Shown here piece by piece: positions 53,175 to 62,040 of a DNA stretch of 64,000 bases. Under the pieces are notes generated by a model that searched no databases, was not told the DNA's origin, and worked only from the letters and a program-made list of their open reading frames with translations. Source of the stretch: Lacrimispora saccharolytica (GTDB lineage Bacteria; Bacillota; Clostridia; Lachnospirales; Lachnospiraceae); the NCBI GenBank assembly GCA_016899975.1, contig JACJJN010000004.1:62001-126000 (forward strand). Reading direction: 5' to 3'. Positions within the stretch are counted from its first letter, which is position 1. The number at the start of each line of letters is the position of its first letter. Made by a program: the position numbers and the translations under genes.

Positions 53175-53203
53175 TTCTTCCTCTGCCTCTCTTATCCGCT
53201 GCA

Positions 53204-53266
53204 GCAGCTCAGCCCTGCTGAACCGTTACATGCAAAATCCATTTCAAATCGCCTTTGGCGATGGGA
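53204..53266. repeat. Repeat fragment overlapping the end of prmA
   Basis: GCTGAACCGTTACATGCAAAATCC and ATCGCC/GGCGAT on the minus side match the right half of the element at 36333-36466. The prmA stop codon (53244-53246) lies within it. A GCAGCAGCTCAGCCCTGCTG hairpin forms one end. Confidence 0.8.
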
Positions 53267-54215
53267 GTTTCCGCGCAGTCACGGAGACCCATTCTCCCTG
53301 ATGAGTCACTTCCACGATCTCAAGACCTGCCGCGGTCACCGCTTCCTTTACGACCTCTTCCTTCACATCCAGGATTCCGGAAGTGATGTAGAGTCCGCCC
53401 GGTTTCATCTGATGTACGATCACCGGGGTCAGCGGTACCAGGACGTCTGCAAGAATATTTGCCGTTACAATATCGTATTTCTCATATCCGACGGTATCCT
53501 GAACGGTTTTGTCGTCGATAATGTTTCCGATCATCATATCGAAAGCCTCCGCAGGAATGCCGTTGGCTTCCTTATTTTCCTCCACAGCCGGAACCGCACA
53601 GGGATCCAGATCGGTGCCCACCGCATGTTTGGCTCCAAGCTTCAGGGCGATGATGGAAAGGATTCCGCTTCCCGTTCCCACATCCAGCAGTTCCGTTTCC
53701 GGGGTCACATATTTTTTCAGCTGACGGATGCAGAGCTGTGTCGTCTCGTGCATACCGGTTCCGAAGGCTGTGCCCGGATCAATATGGATGATCATCTTGT
53801 CTTTGTCTTCTTCCTTCACTTCTTCCCAGGACGGAATGATCAGAATGTCGTCCACATAGAACTGCTTGAAATACGTCTTCCAGTTATTGATCCAGTCCTT
53901 GTCCTCTGTCTCGGACTCTGTGATCGTACATTCTCCCAGATCCAGAAATTCCTGCAGTTCATCCAGCGCTTTTTTCACATCCGCCAGGATCTGTTCCTTG
54001 TCGTCCTCCGGCTCCAGATAGAAGTTCAGATAAGCCACGCCGTCGTCCTCCGGCATATCCGGCAGGATATCCACGAACATCTGCTGCTTGTCATATTCCG
54101 TCAGCGGCTGCCTGTCCTCAATCTCCACGCCCTGGACGCCGGCCTCCGCCAGCGCAGCAATGACGATATCTTCCATTTCCGCACGGGTCTTCAGGGTAAA
54201 TTTGTTCCATTTCAT
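53244..54215 (-). CDS. prmA: Ribosomal protein L11 methyltransferase PrmA
   Basis: 323 residues. SAM-binding ELLDVGTGSGILSIIALKLGA near 175 and a post-motif NILADVLVPL near 235 (NIL-A type) are the PrmA hallmarks; FGTGMHETTQLCIRQL precedes them. It methylates L11. The last residues (LPSPKAI) and the stop codon derive from a palindromic repeat, so the ancestral gene probably ended a little differently. AAGGAG precedes the ATG. It is the first gene of the prmA-rsmE-desulfurase-thiI run. Confidence 0.95.
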   Translation of the reverse strand: MKWNKFTLKTRAEMEDIVIAALAEAGVQGVEIEDRQPLTEYDKQQMFVDILPDMPEDDGVAYLNFYLEPEDDKEQILADVKKALDELQEFLDLGECTITESETEDKDWINNWKTYFKQFYVDDILIIPSWEEVKEEDKDKMIIHIDPGTAFGTGMHETTQLCIRQLKKYVTPETELLDVGTGSGILSIIALKLGAKHAVGTDLDPCAVPAVEENKEANGIPAEAFDMMIGNIIDDKTVQDTVGYEKYDIVTANILADVLVPLTPVIVHQMKPGGLYITSGILDVKEEVVKEAVTAAGLEIVEVTHQGEWVSVTARKLPSPKAI

Positions 54216-54293
54216 AGGTTTTGGCTCCTTTTCTTTCTGTGTCTTCTTTATCCTCTTTCACAGCTTTTCTTTCAGCCGCTGTTACTTTATCCG

Positions 54294-55217
54294 TTAATTC
54301 AGAAACATTGTATTGACCGTCACCGTGACCAGTGACAGGATAGTTGTCAGGATCGCGCCCTGTGCAAGCACTTCTGCTTTTTCACCGTTCTCCTGCGCAA
54401 GCATCAAAGGCATATTTCCCACCGGCATTGCCAGCAGCAGAACACTGACATCCAGGATTGTCTCATTGTGTACCAAAGGCCGCAGGACCATTCCGGCTGC
54501 GATGGGGATCACCAGCAGACGGATCAACGCTGCGCCGTAAAGTTTTCCGTTGGAAAAGATCTTTGCCGGGGACATCTGGGCTACCGATACACCCAGCACG
54601 ATCATGGACAGGAAGGTGGTACATCTTCCCATATAGGAAGCGGCATCCTCCAAAAACACCGGCAGCGGGATCTCAAACCAGAACAGGATCAGCGCAGCCA
54701 CGGCGCTTATGGTTCCGGCATTGATCATTTTTTTCCACTGGAACGCCTGCCTGTTTCCGGTTCCGCCCGCCATGACGGTAATGCCGTGGGTATAGATCAG
54801 AACATTGAAGAAGAAATTAAAAACCGTCACATAGATCACAGCGCCCTCGCCGAGCAGCGCTGACACCAGCGGAATTCCGATAAATCCGGTGTTTCCGTAT
54901 ACCATCATCATATGATAATATTTCCGTTCCTGCGGCTCCACCCGCAGCAGACGCGGCACCAGGATTCCCGCGGCAATGGCAAAGACGTAAGTGCCTGCGG
55001 CAATTCCCGCAGTCAGCAGGATGTCCTGACGGGTCGCTGTCATCTCGTCGCTGAAGACGCTGGCAATCATCAGGGCTGGATTGCATATGTTTGTGATCAG
55101 CCCGGACAACTGGCGGGAAGTGACTTCTGTCACCGCCTTCTTCCTATATAGAAAAACGCCGACTGCGATCAATAAAAAAATAACCAGCATCTGCTGGAAT
55201 ACCACTCCTGTGCTCAT
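54294..55217 (-). CDS. AEC family transporter (auxin efflux carrier-like)
   Basis: 307 residues with about ten membrane helices in two halves of five. ITNICNPALMIASVF near 40, MVYGNTGFIGIPLVSALLG near 107 and VLLLAMPVGNMPLMLA near 263 match the AEC/malonate-auxin carrier pattern. Members export organic acids such as malate or citrate. The gene has its own promoter at 55256 and GGAG before the ATG, so it is a single unit. Substrate unknown. Confidence 0.9.
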   Translation of the reverse strand: MSTGVVFQQMLVIFLLIAVGVFLYRKKAVTEVTSRQLSGLITNICNPALMIASVFSDEMTATRQDILLTAGIAAGTYVFAIAAGILVPRLLRVEPQERKYYHMMMVYGNTGFIGIPLVSALLGEGAVIYVTVFNFFFNVLIYTHGITVMAGGTGNRQAFQWKKMINAGTISAVAALILFWFEIPLPVFLEDAASYMGRCTTFLSMIVLGVSVAQMSPAKIFSNGKLYGAALIRLLVIPIAAGMVLRPLVHNETILDVSVLLLAMPVGNMPLMLAQENGEKAEVLAQGAILTTILSLVTVTVNTMFLN

Positions 55218-55255
55218 CCCTGGGTTCTCCTTTTCGGTCGGAAGTTTCCTTGCTT

Positions 55256-55284
55256 ATCATACACGAAAAGGCCTGGGTTGTAAA
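55256..55284 (-). promoter_or_regulatory. Promoter of the AEC transporter
   Basis: On the minus strand TTTACA (55279-55284) and TATGAT (55256-55261) are 17 bases apart. It lies 33 bases from the long inverted repeat at 55317. Confidence 0.8.
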
Positions 55285-55316
55285 GGGGGCGGGGGAACCG
55301 TAGAGCATTCTCAGAC

Positions 55317-55585
55317 GGACGAAAGCATCCAGGGGCAGGGGGTCTGCGTGTGCGGCGGGCGGCTGCATCGGTGTGGAAAATCTAGGCGTTCCGAAGCCCC
55401 GGAGGACGGGCACCGGAGCGATTCGCCAGGAATTTTTTATAAATTCCCGGCTCAGCGCTCCTCAGGCTCAGTGCGTGAAGCACTTCGCCTGACCCGTCCT
55501 CCGGGGCTTCGGAACGCTGAGATTTTCTCACACCGCTGCAGATGCCCGCCGCACACGCAGACCCCCTGCCCCTGGACGCTTTCTG
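55317..55585. repeat. Long inverted repeat element, 269 bp (full copy)
   Basis: Same ends (GGACGAAAGC and GCTTTCTG), length and central GGAATTT hairpin as 27059-27327. The arms differ from that copy (TCTGCGTG where it has GATGGGTG), but the complementary arm differs to match, so pairing is kept. Confidence 0.92.
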
Positions 55586-55699
55586 GTTTTTGAGTGCGGT
55601 AGGTGGCGCGATAGGTGATACGTTCTTGTCTTTGCTTTTTTGTGGTAGAGCTTTATTCTCTACGGTTCCCATAGATTGGGTTCTGGGTGGTGTTTGTTC

Positions 55700-55815
55700 C
55701 TGAGGGGGGGGTAGGGCGAGTTCGGAGCTGCGTGTTCGGGCTTTGGCTGAGGGGGGAAGGGAGGTTTATTAGGCAAGGAGTTTTATAGTTCAGGAGGGGG
55801 TTGTCGATTGATAGC
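55700..55815 (-). pseudogene. Remnant of an HD-domain phosphohydrolase gene
   Basis: The minus strand decodes to a decayed copy of part of the HD protein at 56379: DN-LLNY-P-L-NLP is shared with IDNALLNYEMPRLMNLP of the intact gene, and the DNA matches well over 55756-55811 against 56512-56565. There is no start, no HD motif and no open frame of useful length. It looks like the leftover of a tandem duplication. Confidence 0.6.
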
Positions 55816-55833
55816 ATCAGATAAGGAAGTTTA

Positions 55834-55871
55834 GAAAAATCCCCTCCGAAAGAGTTTGTTTCTTCGGAGGG
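55834..55871 (-). terminator. Terminator of the HD phosphohydrolase genes
   Basis: On the minus strand CCCTCCGAA and TTCGGAGGG pair, followed by ATTTTTC. It lies 24 bases after the HD protein stop. Confidence 0.85.
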
Positions 55872-55894
55872 TGTTAATTTGTGTGAGAGTATAC

Positions 55895-56368
55895 TTATTT
55901 TGTCTCGTTAATTCCAAATTCTGTCAGCAAATTATGATACCGTTCCTTTTCCTTCTGTGCTATGGGAAACGCGGGATTGTACAGGCAGTGATCCATGACA
56001 TCTGCGTCTTTCAATAATTCGTCATATGGTTCGTGAATGTGTGTTTTATCACTATGTCTTGAAATAGCGGTAGTGATTATTTTTATTTCGTCATCACTGT
56101 ATAACTTCATTTTTTTCAATATCGTTTCTGCTTGTTCTGCACCCTTTGCCGCGTGATGATCGCTGGTGCCGCCGGACATATAAAAGATATCGTGAAGCAT
56201 TCCACAAGTTGTGGCAAGTTCAACATTCAGATTTCTTTTCATTGCTAACAAGGTGCAAAATCGTGCAACGCCATACATATGAGAGATATACATACGGATA
56301 TGATCTGATTTCTCATTCAAAATAATCTTATCAATTTCATTGCGTAATATTTCAAGCCGATTTTCCAT
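55895..56368 (-). CDS. HD-domain phosphohydrolase (small)
   Basis: 157 residues. The HD metal motif is CGMLHDIFYMSGG near 55-62 (His-Asp), with an upstream His in RMYISHMYGVARF and later SRHSDKTHIHEPYDELLKDADVMD, giving the H...HD...D ligand set. Members hydrolyse phosphate esters or nucleotides. Ten bases separate it from the larger HD gene, so the two form an operon, and substrates may be related. No further domain is visible. Confidence 0.8.
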   Translation of the reverse strand: MENRLEILRNEIDKIILNEKSDHIRMYISHMYGVARFCTLLAMKRNLNVELATTCGMLHDIFYMSGGTSDHHAAKGAEQAETILKKMKLYSDDEIKIITTAISRHSDKTHIHEPYDELLKDADVMDHCLYNPAFPIAQKEKERYHNLLTEFGINETK

Positions 56369-56378
56369 AACTTATTCC

Positions 56379-56939
56379 TCATAAATTTAATATAGAAATG
56401 ATTTCCTTCTGTAGTTTTTTTACTGCTTCCAAATATTGTTGTTCGATTTCCTGTGGTTGTTTCAGGGTGAGGTCTGGGATTGATGCAAGTTCCGGCTCTG
56501 GCAGGGAGTAGGGGAGGTTCATCAGGCGGGGCATTTCGTAGTTCAGCAGGGCGTTGTCGATTTCTTTTACCTGATTTTGTTCTTCCTGGCTCAGGGCGCC
56601 GAGGCCGTAGTGTTGATAGATGGTCCGCAGGATGGTTTCTTCTATTGTTATGTAGGTTTTCAGGTGTTGTTTCACCGGGCGGATGATGTCGGAGATGTAG
56701 GCTTCGCTGGCGTCGTGCAGCAGACAGGCAAAAATAATTCGGGTGTTCCAGCCGCGGGCTTTGGCTTCGTTGGCGCAGTTCAGGCAGTGCTGCCCTACGG
56801 TGTACAGTTGTTTCATATGGCCTCCGCCGCGGCACAGAAGGCTCAGGGCGTGAGCGATGTCTTCGGTTCGGATGTCGCCGTCCTGGATGTTCATTGGATT
56901 TACCAGTAATCCGGTGTAGGTACACATGCAGTCACTCAT
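56379..56939 (-). CDS. HD-domain phosphohydrolase (YfbR-like)
   Basis: 186 residues from the ATG at 56939, which has GGAGG eight bases before it; a longer frame begins at 56954. YTVGQHCLNCANEAKARG near 45-62 and FACLLHDASEAYISDI near 70-85 form the H...HD site of the YfbR/YedJ-like group, which hydrolyses deoxynucleoside monophosphates. A Cys-rich MSDCMC start is unusual. It is the first gene of a two-gene operon and has a decayed partial copy at 55700-55815. Confidence 0.8.
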   Translation of the reverse strand: MSDCMCTYTGLLVNPMNIQDGDIRTEDIAHALSLLCRGGGHMKQLYTVGQHCLNCANEAKARGWNTRIIFACLLHDASEAYISDIIRPVKQHLKTYITIEETILRTIYQHYGLGALSQEEQNQVKEIDNALLNYEMPRLMNLPYSLPEPELASIPDLTLKQPQEIEQQYLEAVKKLQKEIISILNL

Positions 56940-56992
56940 AATTATTTCCTCCATAAAAAAGTCTGTTCTTTCTTTGGTCCTTGTAATTCTTT

Positions 56993-57021
56993 TTGTTTTC
57001 TCATATACTTAATCATATGAT
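56993..57021 (+). promoter_or_regulatory. Candidate promoter of the sulfite/nitrite reductase gene
   Basis: TTGTTT (56993-56998) and TATGAT (57016-57021) have a 17-base spacer, about 70 bases before the ATG. An ATGATAC/GTATCAT inverted repeat (about 57017-57048) lies just downstream and may be an operator. Confidence 0.45.
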
Positions 57022-57091
57022 ACCATAAAAACATAAGAGTAGTATCATTTTTACAAATTGACGGATTTATTTACCAGAAAAGGAGATTTCT

Positions 57092-58630
57092 ATGATTTCA
57101 CAAGAATTGAAAGACCAGTTCCGCAAGGAAATTGATACCTTTGAGGAGAGCGCTCTTGCCTTTGAAGCAGGGGAACTTGACCGTGCGGCATTTAAAGGGA
57201 TTTCCGGAGGATTTGGAAGTTATGCGCAGAAAGATTCCCGTCTGATGCTCCGCCTGCGGATTCCTGGCGGCTGCCTCACCAAAGAGCTTCTGAAGTTTCT
57301 CGCGGATGAAGTGGCTGACAAAAACGTAGACCTTCTCAAGATCACTACCTGCCAGACGATCCAGGCGCACAATCTTTCCGCCAGACAGGCCGCTTCCATG
57401 ATGCGGAATGCGCTGGATGCCGGTATCATTACCCGCGGCGGCGGCGGAGATAACCCGCGGAACGTTATGGCAAGCCCGCTTTCCGGCGTGGAAAAGGGGG
57501 AGACTTTTGACGTCCTTCCTTATGTGCAGACGGTGGGGGATTATCTGCTCTCACAACTCCCGTCTCTCCATATGCCGCGGAAACTGAAAGTAGGTTTTTC
57601 CAATACACCGGCGAACGAAACGCATGCAACGTTCCGTGATCTTGGTTTCATTGCAAGGGAGGACGGCACGTTCTCCGTTTACTGTGCCGGCGGTCTTGGA
57701 CCGAACCCGATGCTCGGTGTCCATATTATGGACGGCGCAGATCCTGCGGAAGTCACCCTGTACGTCAGCGCGATGATCCGCCTGTTCACCACATTCGGAA
57801 ATTACGAATCCCGCGCAAAGGCACGCACCCGTTATCTGCAGAAAACGCTGGGCGAGGATGGTATCCGCAAACACTTTATGGAATTCCTGGAGGAAGCCCG
57901 CAAAGAAGAGACGCCATGGCCGATCCCGTGGGAAGACGAGTTTCTGAAAGAGGCGGACGGAACCATTTCCGGAAAACGGATCATCGAACAGAAACAGCCG
58001 GGACTTTATACGGTTTCCTATCATCCGGTCGGCGGATGTCTGCCGCCGGAAAAACCTGCCGCCCTCTATGAGGTCATCAAGGATCTGGCAGACACTCAGG
58101 TGCGTCTCGGACCGGACGGAACCCTCTATATCATCAACCTGACTGCAGGCGAAGTTCCCGCCGTACTGGCTGTCACAGACGACGGCGCCGATCATCTCTT
58201 TGAAACCAGCGTAAGCTGTATCGGAGCTTCCATCTGCCAGCACGGTATCCAGAACTCCCAGGGACTTCTGAGTAAATGTGTGGAGCGGATGAAAGAAGAA
58301 TCCTTCGCAGACGGTGTGCTTCCGAAAATCCACATCTCCGGCTGTCCGTCCAGCTGCGGAAGCCATCAGGTAGGCGCTATCGGCTTTGTCGGACAGGCAA
58401 AGAAGGTGGACGGCGCGATCCGCCCCGCCTATCGTCTCTTTGTCAACGGCTGTGAAACAGAGCAGGATGCACAGCTCGGTGAGGCGAAGGAAGTGATGCT
58501 GGAAGACCAGATTCCGGAATTCCTGGCTGCTCTCGGCAGAAAAATCCAGGCGGAATCTTCCACCTTCGAGACATGGTATCCGTCTCACGCGGAAGAATTT
58601 GCCGCGTTGGTTTCTGAATACAGCAACTAA
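57092..58630 (+). CDS. Siroheme-dependent nitrite/sulfite reductase
   Basis: 512 residues. Two ferredoxin-like half domains (near 60-130 and 300-360) precede the siroheme/4Fe-4S module. Cluster ligands are SCIGASICQHG (C-x5-C near 380) and SGCPSSCGSHQ (C-x3-C near 420). GGGGDNPRNVMASPLSG near 115 is the substrate-channel region. The enzyme makes six-electron reductions of nitrite or sulfite, probably with ferredoxin. AAAAGGAG precedes the ATG. No siroheme synthesis or sulfate-activation gene is adjacent, so I cannot choose between sulfite and nitrite. Confidence 0.9.
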   Translation: MISQELKDQFRKEIDTFEESALAFEAGELDRAAFKGISGGFGSYAQKDSRLMLRLRIPGGCLTKELLKFLADEVADKNVDLLKITTCQTIQAHNLSARQAASMMRNALDAGIITRGGGGDNPRNVMASPLSGVEKGETFDVLPYVQTVGDYLLSQLPSLHMPRKLKVGFSNTPANETHATFRDLGFIAREDGTFSVYCAGGLGPNPMLGVHIMDGADPAEVTLYVSAMIRLFTTFGNYESRAKARTRYLQKTLGEDGIRKHFMEFLEEARKEETPWPIPWEDEFLKEADGTISGKRIIEQKQPGLYTVSYHPVGGCLPPEKPAALYEVIKDLADTQVRLGPDGTLYIINLTAGEVPAVLAVTDDGADHLFETSVSCIGASICQHGIQNSQGLLSKCVERMKEESFADGVLPKIHISGCPSSCGSHQVGAIGFVGQAKKVDGAIRPAYRLFVNGCETEQDAQLGEAKEVMLEDQIPEFLAALGRKIQAESSTFETWYPSHAEEFAALVSEYSN

Positions 58631-58640
58631 ACAGAATATA

Positions 58641-58701
58641 AATGCGCAGGCCACAGTATCTTCCGGTTCTTTCCGGAATCGCTGCGACCTGCGCATTTTT
58701 T
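58641..58701 (+). terminator. Terminator of the sulfite/nitrite reductase gene
   Basis: AATGCGCAGG and CCTGCGCATT pair around an inner TTCCGG/CCGGAA hairpin, followed by T6. It is ten bases after the stop. Confidence 0.85.
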
Positions 58702-58776
58702 ATGTTTCCTGCTGCGGTCTGCGCATTTTTATGTTTCCTGCTGCAGCCTGCGCATTTTTATCCTTCCTGCTCCGAC
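58689..58776. repeat. Three tandem 29-30 bp repeats at the kdpE 3' end
   Basis: Units start CTGCGCATTTTT and run ATGTTTCCTGCTGCGG or close variants at 58689, 58719 and 58748, the last two 29 bases long. The third overlaps the last seven codons of kdpE. They were probably amplified from the right arm of the terminator at 58641. Confidence 0.85.
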
Positions 58777-59471
58777 TGGCGCATCATCCGGTATCCAACA
58801 CCGATGTGCGTCCGGATATATTTGGGGTGCGCCGGGTCGGCTTCTATCTTTTTGCGGAGCGTCGCCATAAACACCCAGAGGGACGATGTGTCAGATGCCT
58901 CATATCCGCCCCATACTTCATGGATGATAAAGTTATGGGTCAGCACCTTTCCCGTATGCTTTGCCAGCAGACACAATAATTTATACTCAATCGGCGTCAG
59001 ATGGATTTCTTTACCTTCCATATATACACATCCTGCCGCGTAATCGATCTTCAGATCTCCGTTGACATAAATGCTGGATTCTTCGCTGACTTTCTGAGTA
59101 TCGTAGCGGACACGGCGAAGGGCAACCCGCAGACGTGCCAGCAGTTCCTCCACAGAGAACGGTTTGGTCAGATAGTCATCAGCTCCCGCATCCAAAGCCT
59201 CCACTTTATCGGTATCCTCGCTCCGTGCAGACACGACGATGATCGGCATATTGCTCCAGGAACGTATTTTCTTTATGATCTCCACACCGTCCATGTCCGG
59301 AAGTCCCAGATCCAGGAGCATGACATCCGGGCGGTAGGTCAGGGCGTCCATCACCGCGCTGGCTCCGTTGCGGGCTTTCCGGTACTGGTAATTCTGAAGC
59401 TCCAATGTCGTGGCGATCAGATTGCTGACCGCCGTGTCATCTTCTACGATTAGTATCTGTGGTTTATTCAT
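58758..59471 (-). CDS. kdpE: Response regulator KdpE
   Basis: 237 residues. The receiver has DD at about 10-11, phospho-Asp in VMLLDLGLPDMDG near 53 and the Lys in LTKPFSVEELLAR near 102. The OmpR-type winged helix includes HLTPIEYKLLCLLAKHTGKVLTHNFI. KdpE pairs with the KdpD encoded eight bases overlapping upstream; it would control potassium-uptake genes. The frame is open to 59687, but the ATG at 59471 with GGAGG upstream is the family start. No kdpFABC is present; trkH/trkA stand next door. Confidence 0.92.
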   Translation of the reverse strand: MNKPQILIVEDDTAVSNLIATTLELQNYQYRKARNGASAVMDALTYRPDVMLLDLGLPDMDGVEIIKKIRSWSNMPIIVVSARSEDTDKVEALDAGADDYLTKPFSVEELLARLRVALRRVRYDTQKVSEESSIYVNGDLKIDYAAGCVYMEGKEIHLTPIEYKLLCLLAKHTGKVLTHNFIIHEVWGGYEASDTSSLWVFMATLRKKIEADPAHPKYIRTHIGVGYRMMRQSEQEG

Positions 59472-62040
59472 ATGCCGCCACCTCCGAAGCGTGTAATGTG
59501 AACGTGAAACAGGTTCCATGGGGCTGGCAATCCTCTGCCGTGATCGTCCCGCCATGGGCATTGACGATGGATTTGCACAGCGAAAGTCCAAGTCCGAGCC
59601 CTCGCCGGCTGTCTGCGTTTTTATTCTCTCTCGTATAAAACATGTCAAAAATTCTCTTCTGTTCTTCCTTTGGGATTCCCGGTCCATTATCGGACACTTT
59701 CACTGTGAGCACGGACCCTTCCCTCTGTGCCGATATCTGGATTTTGGATCCAGGCGGCGTATATTTCACCGCATTGTTCATAAGATTGATGACCACCTGG
59801 ACAATCAGCCGGGCATCCATATCCGCCACCAGAATTTCCTCCGGAAGGCTGACCGTAATCTCATGTTCTGACGCCTTGCGGTCCAGATGTTCCATCGCGT
59901 CATAAATGACCTCTTCCAGAAGCGCCGGGCGCAGCTGCAGCTTCATGGCTCCATTCTCGATCCTGGTGATGGACAGCAGATTTTCCACCAGCTGCATCAG
60001 CCACATGGCATCATCATAGATGCTAAGATAAAGCGCGTGTTTCTTTTCTTCTCCCAGTTTCTGGCTGCTCTCCAACAAAATTCCGGCATTTCCGGAAATT
60101 CCGGTGAGCGGGGTCCGCAGATCGTGAGAAATCGCCCGCAGCAGATTGGCTCGCAGAGTTTCCTGTCTTGCCGTCTCTTCCAATTCCTGCTTTGCCTGCC
60201 AGATCTGCTCAATCTCCAGTGCCAGACCGCATTCATCCAGGATCGCGACCATCAGTTCTTTCTCAAAATCCGCCGGCTTATCGGAATCTTTCAGAAAGAT
60301 TCCTGCCACAGCCAGCGGCTGATCTTTCCCGCGCACCGCCAGATACAGACATCTCGCCTCGGAAAAGGTATGAGTCGTCGCGCCCGCATGCTTATTGTTC
60401 CGAAAAACCCACTCGGCAATTTCCCGTTCCGCGAGAAAATCTTCTCTGGTCCATCGCTCTCCATCTTCTCCCGGAAAAATTTCCATCTGTCCCAGCACTT
60501 TCTTCTCATTTGCCGGATAAATGACAATGGTCCGTTCCAACAGTTTTCCAAGCTGTGCGGCTGCCACCGAAAAAATTTCCCTTTCGCTTCTGGCTCTCTG
60601 AAGTTTTCGGCTGGTTTCCAGCAGTGTTCCGGTGCGGTAAGCTTTCCTCGCACTGAGGATCGCCTGGTTTTTGATCCGTCTGGTCAGCGTACTGCTCACG
60701 ATCGCCGCCACAAGCATGATCAAAAAAGTCACCAGATAACCGGGCGCGCTGAACAGGGTATAATAGGGTTCTGTAAAAAAGAAATTAAACAGCAGCACCA
60801 CCAGCAGGGACACAGCGAGGCTGTACAGCTTTCCGCCTGTGAGCACGGCTACACCGAGCACGCCCAGGATGTAGATCAGGATGATATTTGCCTCCTCCAC
60901 GCCAAGCCCGGCGAAAAAGAAATTGACGATCGTACAGACTGCCATCATGCCCAGGGAAACCGCCGTCTCTCTGAACGTAATCTTTTCCGGACTGAGCCGG
61001 AGAAATTTTCTCTTTTCCATTGTCCGATGCTGGTCCGGAATAATATAAATATCAATATCCGGCGCCAATTCACTGAGCCGGTCCACCATCTGCCGGGAGT
61101 GCCCCCTCCGTGCGCTTCTGCCAAGTACAATCTTCGTCACTCCACTGATCTGGGCATATTCGGCAATCTGAAGAGCAGTGTCCTCTCCGTAAACTGTCGC
61201 GATCCTTGCGCCCAGTTCCCGCGCCAGCCGCAGATTCTCCCGTATCTCATCATCTCTTACCTGGGTGTTTTCCACATACAGTGCCGTCAGTTCTCCGTGA
61301 AATGCCTCCGCCATCCGGGCGGCTGTCCGTATGACCGTTGCATTGGAGGGAGCTCCCGACAGACAGATCAACAGATGCTCTCTCACCCGCTGCTTCTTTT
61401 CCCCCGCTCTGTTTCCGATACAGTCCGCCGCACGGCGAAAGGCAATCTCACGGAGCGCATTCAGCTTTTCCAGTGTAAATACCGGCGGTGTCTGCACTTC
61501 TTTGCTTTCAATCCTTCTCAGAAGATCCTCCGGATCCATATCTACAAACTCCACCTGGTCCGCACGGTCAAATACAATATCCGGAATCCGTTCCGTCACC
61601 GTATTTTCAGTGGCAGAAAACACCACATCTTTCAGACTTTCCAGATTCTGTACATTCACCGTCGTATAAACATGAATTCCCGCCCGCAGCAGCTCCTCGA
61701 TATCCTGGTAACGTTTCAGGTGACGGCTGCCTTCCCGGTTTGTATGCGCCATCTCGTCAACCAGTATAAGCTCCGGCTTCCGTTCCAGGGCGGCATCCAG
61801 GTCAAACTCCTGATATGCCTTTCCCTGGTATCGGATCTGCCGGGGCGGGAGGTATTCCAGCCCGTCTTCCGGCAGCTCAGCGTCACAGTATTTCTCCAGA
61901 TATCCAACGACAACATCCACGCCCCGTTTCTGTTCTTCCCCGGCTGCAGTCAGCATCGTCCGGGTTTTACCGGTTCCGGGAGCATAGCTGAAAAAGATCT
62001 TCAGCTTTCCGCTTCCCAGCAGCTCCCCTTCTTCCATCAT
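59464..62040 (-). CDS. kdpD: Sensor histidine kinase KdpD
   Basis: 858 residues. The KdpD N-domain has Walker A-like APGTGKT at 20-26 and LILVDEMAHTN near 90-100. A universal-stress (USP) domain spans about 220-340 (LLICLSGAPSNATVIRTAARM), followed by four membrane helices around 370-460, a GAF-like region and HATPase. The phospho-His is in AISHDLRTPLTGISG near 632; N and G boxes (VVINLMNNAVKY, VSDNGPGI) are intact. KdpD senses potassium/osmotic state. In some Firmicutes its USP domain binds c-di-AMP, made here by cdaA. AAGGAGG precedes the ATG. Confidence 0.95.
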   Translation of the reverse strand: MMEEGELLGSGKLKIFFSYAPGTGKTRTMLTAAGEEQKRGVDVVVGYLEKYCDAELPEDGLEYLPPRQIRYQGKAYQEFDLDAALERKPELILVDEMAHTNREGSRHLKRYQDIEELLRAGIHVYTTVNVQNLESLKDVVFSATENTVTERIPDIVFDRADQVEFVDMDPEDLLRRIESKEVQTPPVFTLEKLNALREIAFRRAADCIGNRAGEKKQRVREHLLICLSGAPSNATVIRTAARMAEAFHGELTALYVENTQVRDDEIRENLRLARELGARIATVYGEDTALQIAEYAQISGVTKIVLGRSARRGHSRQMVDRLSELAPDIDIYIIPDQHRTMEKRKFLRLSPEKITFRETAVSLGMMAVCTIVNFFFAGLGVEEANIILIYILGVLGVAVLTGGKLYSLAVSLLVVLLFNFFFTEPYYTLFSAPGYLVTFLIMLVAAIVSSTLTRRIKNQAILSARKAYRTGTLLETSRKLQRARSEREIFSVAAAQLGKLLERTIVIYPANEKKVLGQMEIFPGEDGERWTREDFLAEREIAEWVFRNNKHAGATTHTFSEARCLYLAVRGKDQPLAVAGIFLKDSDKPADFEKELMVAILDECGLALEIEQIWQAKQELEETARQETLRANLLRAISHDLRTPLTGISGNAGILLESSQKLGEEKKHALYLSIYDDAMWLMQLVENLLSITRIENGAMKLQLRPALLEEVIYDAMEHLDRKASEHEITVSLPEEILVADMDARLIVQVVINLMNNAVKYTPPGSKIQISAQREGSVLTVKVSDNGPGIPKEEQKRIFDMFYTRENKNADSRRGLGLGLSLCKSIVNAHGGTITAEDCQPHGTCFTFTLHASEVAAYE

